Assembly: GCA_041395325.1 (NCBI GenBank)
Contig: JAWLAT010000041.1
Span: 1 to 37,319 of the forward strand
Length of the DNA stretch: 37,319 bases
Source of the DNA: JAWLAT01 sp041395325
GTDB lineage: Bacteria > Pseudomonadota > Gammaproteobacteria > Xanthomonadales > SZUA-5
Direction of reading: 5' to 3'
The notes under the pieces: model-generated
What the model was told of the DNA's origin: nothing
The model's database searches: none
The model's input: the letters and a program-made list of their open reading frames with translations, nothing else
Position numbers and translations under genes: made by a program
Shown here: positions 1 to 7,673 of the stretch, piece by piece
How the letters are laid out: the number at the start of each line of letters is the position of its first letter
Numbering within the stretch: position 1 is the stretch's first letter

Positions 1-92
1 GCTCAGCGCTGACCCAGCGGAGCACGCGTTCCCTGCGCGACTGCCGCATCTCGGCTATCTTGACCCGGCCCCCGCACGCGGCCTGCCCACCC

Positions 93-1217
93 ATGCCCGC
101 ATTGACCCCCGACCTGCTCGTCGTTGGCCTCGGCGCGGTCGGCAGTGCGACGGTGTTTCATGCCGCCGGTCGGGGCGCGCAGGTGATCGGGATCGACCGC
201 TTCGACCCGCCACACCACCACGGCTCCACCCACGGCGAAAGCCGGATCACCCGGCTGGCGGTCGGCGAGGGGGCCGAATTCGTGCCGCTGGTGCAGCGCT
301 CACACCAGCTCTGGCGCGAGTTGGAGGCCGCATCGGGCGAATCGCTGTTTCGCGCCTGTGGCGGACTGGTTTTAGCGCGCGGCGATGGCGCCAGTCCCAT
401 GCACGGTCAGGCCAGCTTTTTCGATCAGACCGTGGCCATCGCCCAGGCCCACGGCATCGGTCACGAGCGCCTCGACGCAGCGGCCATTGCCGCCCGCTGG
501 CCGCAGTTCCAGCTCCGCGGCGACGAGCGCGGCTATTTCGAGCCCGACGCCGGCTATCTGCGACCGGAGGCCTGCGTCGCTGCCCATCTGAGCCTGGCGC
601 GACAGCGTGGTGCCCGGATCCACACCGGCGAGCGGATGATCGGCTGGCGTGTCGATGGGCACGGCCTGCGGGTGGAGACCGACCGCGCCGTCTATCGCCC
701 CGGCGATGCCGTCATCGCCGTCGGCCCCTGGCTGCCAGGCCTCCTGGGGTCGACCGCGCCGCCGCTGCGTGTCACCCGCCAGTTGCTGCACTGGTTCGAT
801 GCCGACTGCCCGGCCGACTACGTCGATGAGCGCTTCCCGATCTTCATCTGGAGCTGGGGCCAGGCGGCGGGCGAAGTCTTCTATGGTTTCCCGGACCTCG
901 GCGGCGGCGTCAAGCTCGCCACCGAAACCGACGCCCCCTGCGACCCGGACCGCGTCGAGCGAGCCGTTACCGCCGCCGAATCCGCCCGGTTCCACGCCCG
1001 ACACATCACCGGACGCCTGCGCGGCGTCGGCCCCCGCCTGCGCCGCGCCGCCACCTGCCTGTACACCCAGACCCCCGACGCCCGCTTCCTGATCGATCGC
1101 CTGGAAACGGGCGGCCCGATCGTCGTCTCGGCCTGCTCGGGTCATGGTTTCAAGCACTCGGCGGCGATTGGGGAGCGGGTGGCAAGTTGGAAAAGTCACG
1201 AGACTGCAGTCACATAG
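93..1217 (+). CDS. solA: N-methyl-L-amino-acid oxidase, SolA/monomeric sarcosine oxidase family
   Basis: Predicted cytoplasmic flavoenzyme of 374 aa that oxidises N-methyl amino acids (sarcosine or N-methyltryptophan type), releasing formaldehyde and hydrogen peroxide. The N-terminus carries the FAD-binding Rossmann motif VVGLGAVGSA, followed by the family signature HGSTHGESRITRLAVGEG. Near the C-terminus TCLYTQTPDARFLID holds the cysteine that in monomeric sarcosine oxidases bonds covalently to FAD, and SACSGHGFKHSAAIGE is the usual closing motif. The ATG at 93 is preferred over an in-frame TTG at 60, because the extra 11 residues (MTRPPHAACPP) do not resemble a family N-terminus. It is convergent with the AT-rich defence-like pair that starts 51 bp downstream. 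The exact substrate cannot be told from sequence. Confidence 0.87.
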   Translation: MPALTPDLLVVGLGAVGSATVFHAAGRGAQVIGIDRFDPPHHHGSTHGESRITRLAVGEGAEFVPLVQRSHQLWRELEAASGESLFRACGGLVLARGDGASPMHGQASFFDQTVAIAQAHGIGHERLDAAAIAARWPQFQLRGDERGYFEPDAGYLRPEACVAAHLSLARQRGARIHTGERMIGWRVDGHGLRVETDRAVYRPGDAVIAVGPWLPGLLGSTAPPLRVTRQLLHWFDADCPADYVDERFPIFIWSWGQAAGEVFYGFPDLGGGVKLATETDAPCDPDRVERAVTAAESARFHARHITGRLRGVGPRLRRAATCLYTQTPDARFLIDRLETGGPIVVSACSGHGFKHSAAIGERVASWKSHETAVT

Positions 1218-1268
1218 CCCAAAAAGATCAGGACTTCCAACCCATTTCAGAGAACGCCGCTCATTGCC

Positions 1269-3005
1269 CTAAGCCTGTCGAATATAGTTGAGTGTTTCAA
1301 GGAGTTCTCTGCAGCAGGTTGACCGCAGATAGTTTGCGACCAGCATCCGAAACAGAGTATCAGCGTCGATTCCAGGCGTACACTCAGCAGCAAGCTCAAG
1401 ACGGCGTTTAGCGTCATCTTCCTCAACAATCTCGTCTGGCAGCTGTTCAATTTGTAGAAGCTGAACCGCGCAGTCTTTGTCCCAAACCAGTTCCTCAGGT
1501 GTACTGCCGGGAAGGAACCTCACGTTGTCTCGAAAAAAATTTACATAGCGCTTCATTTCCTCGGTACTGGAAAACTTGATAGCAGGACCGCGCCTATTGG
1601 GTCCCTTTGTCAGCTCAGAAATCAGCCGCTCAAGCTCTTTCCTGCCGCCAGGTATCTCTCCGGCGGCTGGAGCAGGAAAGGTATTCCGATGGTCACCGTC
1701 AAGAACAAAAAAACGCTCACCTTGTCCGCTGGATGCCTCTGAGCGAAGGTCTTCGAATATACGAGAGGTACCTCCTTCTCGCACAATCACACGGATTTCC
1801 TTCCTCGCAAGAGGTGAAACCTTTTCTAGAGCTGACAAGATCACATGCTTCGCACGATCATCTTCAACAAAAATAACTTTCCCGTGTTGGGAGCTACTAA
1901 TCGCGTGCAACGCCTCCCTTGCGGAAAGTGTTTCAAATATCTGGACCTTTCCTCTATTGGATCGCTCTAGTACCCGAATGGCATCTTGAGGAAGTCTGTC
2001 AGCCATGAAATAGGAATGCGTGGACATAACAACTTGGAGCTGTCTTTCCAACGCACAGTGAGCAATGAACTCGATCAATCTCTGCTGCGCCCTTGGGTGG
2101 AGTGATGTTTCCGGCTCATCAAGCAGCACGAGGGAGCCAATCGGTGCATTACACAAGCGATGGACTAGGAGGGTTGCTGCAGATTCACCACTCCCTGCAA
2201 AAGCATCCGAGTAGCGTCCTTCTGCATCATTCGTGCTAAACAAGATAGTCGATCCGACGTGACCATGATAGAGGTCGTGCTCAAGCAACTTCCCAGATTG
2301 GTAGTTTCGCTCCAGAAGATATCTAAGTACCTTGAGCTCGAATTCACTCAGGTCGACGCCATCGCAATCCATCCGTGAGATCAAAGAAGCGGCCCGCCGA
2401 CGCAGGTAATCTTGCTTTCGGTACTCTCTCCTGAGATTTCGCGCCCCCCTGGCATAGTCAGCTCTTTTTGCGAGGTGCTTTTGGTCGGGGAAATAAAAGT
2501 ACTTGTCAAAGGCCGGCAATTCCCCTCTGAAGTCCAGATGCATGACCTTTAGCGAGACCGGCGGCTTCCGAACGGCGCCGTGCGGAAACCCATATGCGGT
2601 CGTTGGCTTGATTGCCTCCCAATAGTCAGGGTCATCTTTGCCGCGGGGCGCTCTAGCCTTGATGCACTCCACAACCTCCTCATCCAGCAAGTAGGAATGC
2701 GCGACGCTTTGTTTTACACCGCTTTCAGATGTCTCTGGAATGGCATCAAGTTTTGTTTCAAACCAAAAATCAGCTACGGTTTGTCTGGCCGGGGATCCAT
2801 ATAACGCATGTAAGATAGAGCTCTTGTTCGTTCCGTTTGTTCCAAGTAGAACAGTAATCGGAAATTTGAAAGAGAGCAGCGAATTCTCTGACAGATTCTT
2901 GTAGTTGGGAAACCGGAGTTGGCGAATATGGATACGGCCCTGCTGAGAGGCTAGAGCCTTCAACGAAGTATCCAGTGACTTCAAGGGTGACTGAAAGCTG
3001 CTCAT
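1269..3005 (-). CDS. OLD-like ATPase with C-terminal Toprim-like nuclease domain
   Basis: A 578-aa protein with an SMC/ABC-type ATPase half and a C-terminal half resembling the Toprim nuclease of OLD-family (overcoming lysogenization defect) proteins. Visible motifs: Walker A GTNGTNKSS at about 55-63 (Asn replaces the usual Gly before the Lys), a signature-like AGSGESA near 270-276, Walker B LVLLDEPETSLHP near 292-304, an H-loop STHS at 328-331, then Toprim-like acidic residues at E381 (VEDD) and D436/D438 (LDGD). Its start codon overlaps the stop of the methyltransferase gene (ATGA, 3002-3005), so the two are translationally coupled. Base composition is clearly more AT-rich than in flanking genes, which suggests transfer. 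OLD, Gabija GajA and PARIS proteins use related modules in phage defence. A defence role here is inference; a repair role is the main alternative. Confidence 0.8.
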   Translation of the reverse strand: MSSFQSPLKSLDTSLKALASQQGRIHIRQLRFPNYKNLSENSLLSFKFPITVLLGTNGTNKSSILHALYGSPARQTVADFWFETKLDAIPETSESGVKQSVAHSYLLDEEVVECIKARAPRGKDDPDYWEAIKPTTAYGFPHGAVRKPPVSLKVMHLDFRGELPAFDKYFYFPDQKHLAKRADYARGARNLRREYRKQDYLRRRAASLISRMDCDGVDLSEFELKVLRYLLERNYQSGKLLEHDLYHGHVGSTILFSTNDAEGRYSDAFAGSGESAATLLVHRLCNAPIGSLVLLDEPETSLHPRAQQRLIEFIAHCALERQLQVVMSTHSYFMADRLPQDAIRVLERSNRGKVQIFETLSAREALHAISSSQHGKVIFVEDDRAKHVILSALEKVSPLARKEIRVIVREGGTSRIFEDLRSEASSGQGERFFVLDGDHRNTFPAPAAGEIPGGRKELERLISELTKGPNRRGPAIKFSSTEEMKRYVNFFRDNVRFLPGSTPEELVWDKDCAVQLLQIEQLPDEIVEEDDAKRRLELAAECTPGIDADTLFRMLVANYLRSTCCRELLETLNYIRQA

Positions 3006-4042
3006 GGACGGATTTCGCGTAGAACCCTGAGGGCTATTGGGCGAATCAAATCCGGCGGAAATGCGTTGCCAATTTGGAGCGCTGCATGCTCCTTTCCTCT
3101 ACTGAGAGAAAACTGGTACTCGGGTGGGAAAGTCTGGAGAAGCGCAGCTTCGCGCAGCGTTATTGCGCGGTCCTCGGTAGGATGCAAAAACCTTCCTTTT
3201 GATGGATTGATGCAACCGCTCGTGATCGTGGGTGCGATATCATCCCATGCTAGTCTGCCGTATACATCGTGAAAGCCATTGCTTCGATTGTGACATTCGA
3301 GCTGAATTTCTTTCGGCAGCCCCCCTCTACTACCTCCGTCCTTGGGGATCTTGGCAATTCTTTCCATGACCAAGAGCGAGCGTCGCTCAGGAAGATCGTG
3401 CAGGGGGTCACCGCTCTCTCCAGCTTTACGTAGGCACGCAATTGCGTCACGAACCGTCCTCCGGATTCCTGTCGGGTCGCACCATCCCTGCGGCGGGATA
3501 CCGTTTCGCAGCCCAAGCAGAACAAGCCTCTGTCTGCGCTGAGGAACACCGAACCATGACGCATTTACGATAGAGACATCGTGCCCATACCCTGCGCGCG
3601 AGAGACCATCTCGAAACCTCTCAAAGCGAGTCTGAGACGCCAGCCCGGGAACGTTTTCCATCAGGACTGCTTTTGGACGCAGCGATCGGACGAGCCTTAG
3701 AATCTCAAATATTAGGTCATTCCTTGGGTCGTCGGCCACCCCTGTTTTTCGGGTTCGCAGTGTGGAAAACCCTTGGCAAGGTGGGCATCCAGATAGCAAG
3801 GCGAGCTCTCCTCGCGGCACGTTGGCAGCAGCCGACAACTCCACCCCGGAAACACGCCGAATATCGGCGTGAATTAACTTCACACTGGGGTGGTTGAGGC
3901 TGTACGACTCGGCGGCGGTGGCATCAAACTCCACAGCAGAGCGAACGTCAAATCCAGCACCTTTCAGCCCCTGAGTTAGACCTCCTGCTCCTGCGAACAA
4001 GTCGATCGCTGTTGGCCGCGGCGAGTTTGTAATTCGACTCAT
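3002..4042 (-). CDS. DNA (cytosine-5-)-methyltransferase
   Basis: Complete 346-aa C5-cytosine methyltransferase that transfers a methyl group from S-adenosylmethionine to cytosine in a specific DNA target. Conserved motifs appear in order: I DLFAGAGGL (14-22), IV GCPPCQGFS with catalytic Cys89, VI MENVPGL (ENV at 129-131), VIII FGVPQRRQRL (164-173), IX with ITLREAALLQTFPPEY, and X QIGNAFPP. The target-recognition region lies between VIII and IX; the recognised sequence cannot be read from it. It is the first gene of a leftward two-gene unit and overlaps the OLD-like gene by 4 bp. Such enzymes normally belong to restriction-modification systems, yet no restriction endonuclease gene is visible beside it, so the OLD-like partner may be the effector. 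Codon and base use are less GC-rich than the neighbours. Confidence 0.93.
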   Translation of the reverse strand: MSRITNSPRPTAIDLFAGAGGLTQGLKGAGFDVRSAVEFDATAAESYSLNHPSVKLIHADIRRVSGVELSAAANVPRGELALLSGCPPCQGFSTLRTRKTGVADDPRNDLIFEILRLVRSLRPKAVLMENVPGLASQTRFERFRDGLSRAGYGHDVSIVNASWFGVPQRRQRLVLLGLRNGIPPQGWCDPTGIRRTVRDAIACLRKAGESGDPLHDLPERRSLLVMERIAKIPKDGGSRGGLPKEIQLECHNRSNGFHDVYGRLAWDDIAPTITSGCINPSKGRFLHPTEDRAITLREAALLQTFPPEYQFSLSRGKEHAALQIGNAFPPDLIRPIALRVLREIRP

Positions 4043-4239
4043 TTGTTATACTTGTATGCAGATAATTTGATGGAAAGTCCAAAGCTGCTACACCAAAGCT
4101 GAATCTAGCGAAGTGCCGCGAATCGGAACTTCGCTGCAGTGTACATACATTGATCCTGATCGTGGCGCATCCGATGATTGTGGTGAATTGGGTGGGGATG
4201 AGTGCTAGTTGAGCGGTGACTTGCGTGCTCAGACCTACG
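4043..4239. promoter_or_regulatory. Upstream region of the methyltransferase/OLD-like operon
   Basis: A 197-bp gap between the kinase stop and the methyltransferase start, more AT-rich than its surroundings. It holds an 8-bp inverted repeat AGCGAAGT/ACTTCGCT (4107-4114 and 4128-4135, 13-nt loop) and a short ATAC-TT-GTAT palindrome at 4048-4057, immediately before the methyltransferase start at 4042. On the minus strand TATAAC (4045-4050) resembles a -10 box but lies only 3 nt from the ATG. The promoter must lie here, but no convincing -35/-10 pair is seen. The larger hairpin could also end kinase transcription, although it has no T-run. Confidence 0.35.
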
Positions 4240-6996
4240 CTATTCTCCTTGTGCCGAGTGAGTCTGCGTTGCGGCTAGTTCCACTGCCCTTCGACTCCGC
4301 GGATCGTCAGCACCGTACTGCCCCAGCAGCACCGCCTGTGCCGGCCGCAGCAGCGCCTCAGCTTCATCCTTCCGGTCCAGATCGATCAGCACGCTGGCCA
4401 GGACCATGTCGATGGCGGCCAGGCGGGCGGCTCCGGCAGCGACGCGGTTGGCCTGCATCTGACGGGCTTGCTGTGCCAGGTCGAGCGCCTTGGGCAGATC
4501 ATCCTGGCGGCGGGCAAGCTCGGCGGCGATGGCCAGGGCTTCGGCGTGGACTTCGTGGCCCTTTGGCCAGTGCTGGGCGGCGATGGTCAGCGCGCGTGCA
4601 TTGACCGGGACGGCCTCACGCCACTGCGGGCTTTCCAGCCAGGCCTGGCCCTGCTGGTTGGCCAGCATCGCCAGCCGCGGGTGATCGGGTCCGTAGCGCG
4701 CCAGGAACACGGTTTCGACCTGCGCGTATTCGGTCAGCGCCTCCTCGCTGCGGTTCTGCCCGTACAGGGCGGCGCCGAGGTTGTAGCGCGCCACCGCCAC
4801 TTCGGCGTGATCGTCGCCCAGGGCGGCCTGTCGGATCGCCAGCGCACGGCGCAGCAGGGGCTCGGCGCGGGCTGGCTGACCCTGTCGGTTCAGGCTGACG
4901 GCGAGGTTGTTCAGCGCGGTCGCGGTGGTCGGATGCTCGTGGCCGTAGATGGCCTCGTAGATCGACAGCACCGCAGCGAAGTCTGCCTCGGCTTCGGCGT
5001 AGCGACCCTGGGCGATGCGCACCGAGGCGAGATTGTTGCGCGCGTTGGCCAGCAGCACGTGGTCGTCGGGCTGCTGCCGCTGGCGCCAGTCCAGCACCGC
5101 GGCGTAGCGCTGCTCGGCGGCGACCAGATCGCCGCGGTCCTTCAGCACACCGGCCAGACTGTTGCCCAACGCCGCCAGCGCCAGTCCATCGGCGGGATCG
5201 GCGCGGGTGCGGTAGATCGCCTCGGCCGCCAGCAGCTCCTGCTGCGCCAGGTCCAGTTGACCCCGTGCACGCAGCAGCAGCCCCAGCAGATTGTGCGACC
5301 GCGCCAGTTCGGCGCTGTTCGGGCCGTGGGCTTCGCGCTGCCGGTTCAGCGCCGCACGCTGCACCGACTCGGCCTGCGCCAGCTCGCCCTGTTCGCGCAG
5401 GATGATCGCCAGCGCGTTTTGTGCGTCGGCCAGGCCGGCAAGGTCTTCGGGCAACTCGGCCTGACGCAGGGCGAGGCCCTGTCGCTGCAGCTCGGCGGCT
5501 TCAGACAGTCGTCCCAGCCGCAGGTAGACCTGCGCGATGGTTTCGATCAAACGCGCGCGCAGCGCCGGATCGCCGGGCTCGCCCGCTCGCAGGCGCTGAG
5601 CGGCCGCATCCAGCAGCTCGCTCACGGATGGTTCGCGACCTTGCTGGATTTCAGGGTCGGCGCCCTGGAACAGCTCGATCAGAAAGGCCGAAACCTGCTC
5701 GGCACGATCACGCTGGCGCTCGGCCTGAGCCAGTGCCTGGGCGGTTTGCCGTTGTTGTTGCCAACGGCTCCAGCCGAACAGAGCCAGCAGGCACAGCAGC
5801 ACGAGCGCAAAGCCGCTGCCCACACGATGACGACGCACAAACTTGCCGACGCGATAGGACCAGCCTGGCGCAGCAGCGGCGACCGGCCGATGTTGTCGCA
5901 GGCGACGCAGATCCGCCTGCAGCGCCTCGACCGAGGCATAGCGGCGGGCCGGCTCGGGGGCCAGCGCCTGCAGCACGACCCAGTCCAGCTCGCCGTGCAG
6001 GCGCCGCTGCAGGGCGCGCGGATCGGTCTGCCGCGCTTGCGCCAGGCGCCGTTGCTGGTCGACCTCCAGCCGCCGCCAAAGGGCGCTGGGCGAGCGTGGC
6101 GATGGGGCGTCGATGTGCTGCGGCAGCGGCTCGGGCAGCACCCCCACCAGCAACTGATGCAACAGCACGCCCAGCGCGTAGACATCACTGCGCGCATCGG
6201 TCTGACCGCTCTGGCCGGTGGCCTGCTCCGGACTCATGTAGCCCGGCGTCCCGATGCGCTGGCCCACTTCGGTCAGCGTGGCGGCGCCGTCGCGAGAGGC
6301 GCCGATGATCCGGGCCACGCCAAAGTCGATGATCTTGACGCAGGGCTGCTCGCCGAGCGTTTCAACCAGAATGTTCGACGGCTTCAGGTCGCGGTGGATC
6401 ACGCCCTTCTGGTGCGCATGCGCCACGCCCGCGCAGACCTGCTCGAACAGTGCCAGGCGGGCCGGCAGATCCAGTCGGTGCTCGTCGGCGAAGGCATCGA
6501 TGGGTTGGCCGCGAACGCACTCCATCACCAGATAGGGCCGGCTATCGGCACTGGCACCGGCGTCATGGACCGCGGCGATGTGCGGATGCTGCATCAGCGC
6601 CAGGCTCTGCCGCTCCAACTCGAAGCGGGCGACGATGCGCTCGGTGTCCAGCCCGCGACGGATCAGCTTCAGCGCCACGGCGCGATCCAGCGCACCCGGA
6701 TCGCGGGCCAGGAACACCGTGCCCATGCCGCCGCGACCGAGGATGGCCTCGATTCGGTAGCGGCCGATCTGGCCGCCGATCAGGGCCTCGTCACTGGGAC
6801 CGTCGAGCTGCTCGGCCAGGGGTGTACGCAGAAAGCTGTCGCTGGCGGCATGTGCCCGCAGCAGCCCCCGCACCTGCGCGCGGACGCTCTCGTCGTTGGG
6901 TTCCAGGGCATCCACGCGGGCCAGCCGCTGTTCGGCCGGAACCTCCAGTGCGGCATGGAAGCAGGCCCAGATCCGCGGCCAGTCCGGCTCGCTCAT
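4240..6996 (-). CDS. Membrane Ser/Thr protein kinase with C-terminal TPR repeats
   Basis: A 918-aa PknB-like kinase. The kinase domain has the glycine loop GRGGMG (87-92), Lys110 in VALKLI, the catalytic loop VIHRDLKPSN (Asp203) and IIDFG (224-226), all intact, so it should be active. A hydrophobic segment around 394-411 (SGFALVLLCLLALFGWSRW) is the single membrane span. The rest, from about 480 to 900, is a long run of TPR-like helical repeats (for example ATALNNLAVSLNRQGQPARAEPLLRRALA) expected outside the cytoplasmic membrane. Its start overlaps the stop of the ECF sigma gene (ATGA, 6993-6996), so the pair is one unit. Known ECF sigma/kinase pairs such as EcfP/PknT of Vibrio use the kinase to switch the sigma factor on by phosphorylation. 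The stimulus sensed by the TPRs is unknown. Confidence 0.9.
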   Translation of the reverse strand: MSEPDWPRIWACFHAALEVPAEQRLARVDALEPNDESVRAQVRGLLRAHAASDSFLRTPLAEQLDGPSDEALIGGQIGRYRIEAILGRGGMGTVFLARDPGALDRAVALKLIRRGLDTERIVARFELERQSLALMQHPHIAAVHDAGASADSRPYLVMECVRGQPIDAFADEHRLDLPARLALFEQVCAGVAHAHQKGVIHRDLKPSNILVETLGEQPCVKIIDFGVARIIGASRDGAATLTEVGQRIGTPGYMSPEQATGQSGQTDARSDVYALGVLLHQLLVGVLPEPLPQHIDAPSPRSPSALWRRLEVDQQRRLAQARQTDPRALQRRLHGELDWVVLQALAPEPARRYASVEALQADLRRLRQHRPVAAAAPGWSYRVGKFVRRHRVGSGFALVLLCLLALFGWSRWQQQRQTAQALAQAERQRDRAEQVSAFLIELFQGADPEIQQGREPSVSELLDAAAQRLRAGEPGDPALRARLIETIAQVYLRLGRLSEAAELQRQGLALRQAELPEDLAGLADAQNALAIILREQGELAQAESVQRAALNRQREAHGPNSAELARSHNLLGLLLRARGQLDLAQQELLAAEAIYRTRADPADGLALAALGNSLAGVLKDRGDLVAAEQRYAAVLDWRQRQQPDDHVLLANARNNLASVRIAQGRYAEAEADFAAVLSIYEAIYGHEHPTTATALNNLAVSLNRQGQPARAEPLLRRALAIRQAALGDDHAEVAVARYNLGAALYGQNRSEEALTEYAQVETVFLARYGPDHPRLAMLANQQGQAWLESPQWREAVPVNARALTIAAQHWPKGHEVHAEALAIAAELARRQDDLPKALDLAQQARQMQANRVAAGAARLAAIDMVLASVLIDLDRKDEAEALLRPAQAVLLGQYGADDPRSRRAVELAATQTHSAQGE

Positions 6997-7577
6997 GGCG
7001 TCGATCCAGGCTCGTCAGTGGCGTCCGGACTCAGCTCCCGCTGCAGCCAGGCGCGAGCCGCCAGCCAGTCGCGATTGACCGTGCGTGGGGCCACCGCCAG
7101 CGCCTGCGCCACTTCAGTCAGGCTCATGCCCGCGTAGTAGCGGAGTTTCACCACCTGCGCCATGCGCGCATCGATGAGCTGCAGGCGGTCCAGGGCCTGG
7201 TCCAGCGCCAGCAGCTGCTCGTCGGCCCCGATACCGATCTCGGCCTGGTCGAGATCGAGTCGGCGTTGGCCACCGCCATGGCGCAGCCGACCCTGCCGCC
7301 GCGCCCGTTCGATCAGGATGCGGCGCATCGCCTCGGCGGCGGCGGCGAAGAAATGCGCACGGCTGTCCCACGATGGATCGCCCTGCACGAGACGCAGATA
7401 GGCCTCGTGCACCAGCGCGGTGGGCTGCAGGGTTTGCGGGCCTTCGCCACGCATGCGCCGGTGTGCCAGCTCGCGCAGCTCGGCATAGACCAGCGGCAAC
7501 AGCTGCTCGGCAGCTGCGCCCTGGCCGCTGCTGATTGCCGCCAGCAGCTCGGTCACTTCGGTTCTCGGTGGTTGCAC
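6993..7577 (-). CDS. ECF-family RNA polymerase sigma factor, kinase-associated type
   Basis: A 194-aa ECF sigma factor. Region 2 spans roughly 25-95 (LQPTALVHEAYLRLV, then a segment with AHFFAAAAEAMRRILIERA) and region 4 carries the helix-turn-helix near 148-175 (MSLTEVAQALAVAPRTVNRD). The start is a GTG at 7577 supported by GGAGG at 7583-7587, 5 nt upstream; longer readings extend into the antisense of the neighbouring gene. The acidic DxED-like motif usual in region 2.2 is replaced by QPTALVHEAY, with Thr53 in that place. In the kinase-regulated ECF43 group, loss of this negative charge makes activity depend on threonine phosphorylation, which fits the coupled kinase gene. No anti-sigma factor is visible. 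The promoters it controls are not known, although the divergent intergenic region is an obvious candidate. Confidence 0.88.
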   Translation of the reverse strand: MQPPRTEVTELLAAISSGQGAAAEQLLPLVYAELRELAHRRMRGEGPQTLQPTALVHEAYLRLVQGDPSWDSRAHFFAAAAEAMRRILIERARRQGRLRHGGGQRRLDLDQAEIGIGADEQLLALDQALDRLQLIDARMAQVVKLRYYAGMSLTEVAQALAVAPRTVNRDWLAARAWLQRELSPDATDEPGSTP

Positions 7578-7673
7578 CGGTACCTCCGTCGAATCGACCG
7601 AACGGTGGATGGCGCATTCGAGCGCACTTTGGCGCATGAAAGCCATGAGCCCAGCGCTGCCAAGGAGCCTGCC
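7578..7673. promoter_or_regulatory. Divergent intergenic region between sigma/kinase operon and beta-helix gene
   Basis: Only 96 bp separate the GTG of the sigma gene (leftward) from the ATG of the secreted beta-helix gene (rightward). It holds the leftward ribosome-binding site at 7583-7587 and the rightward AAGGAG at 7662-7667, so both promoters must be compact or overlap. ECF sigma factors often activate their own operon, so shared control is plausible, but no matching pair of promoter boxes is recognisable by eye. Confidence 0.4.

Noticed and set aside
1218..4239. Mobile element carrying the methyltransferase pair
   Set aside because: Base composition suggests transfer, but no transposase, integrase, terminal inverted repeats or target-site duplication could be found at the edges.
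4468..7137. Rightward open frame of 889 codons opposite the Ser/Thr kinase gene
   Set aside because: Antisense to a kinase with all catalytic motifs; low-complexity composition and no domain or ribosome-binding site.
6450..7673. Upstream extension of the secreted beta-helix gene
   Set aside because: The extension is antisense to the sigma and kinase genes and would bury the signal peptide; the ATG at 7674 has its own ribosome-binding site.
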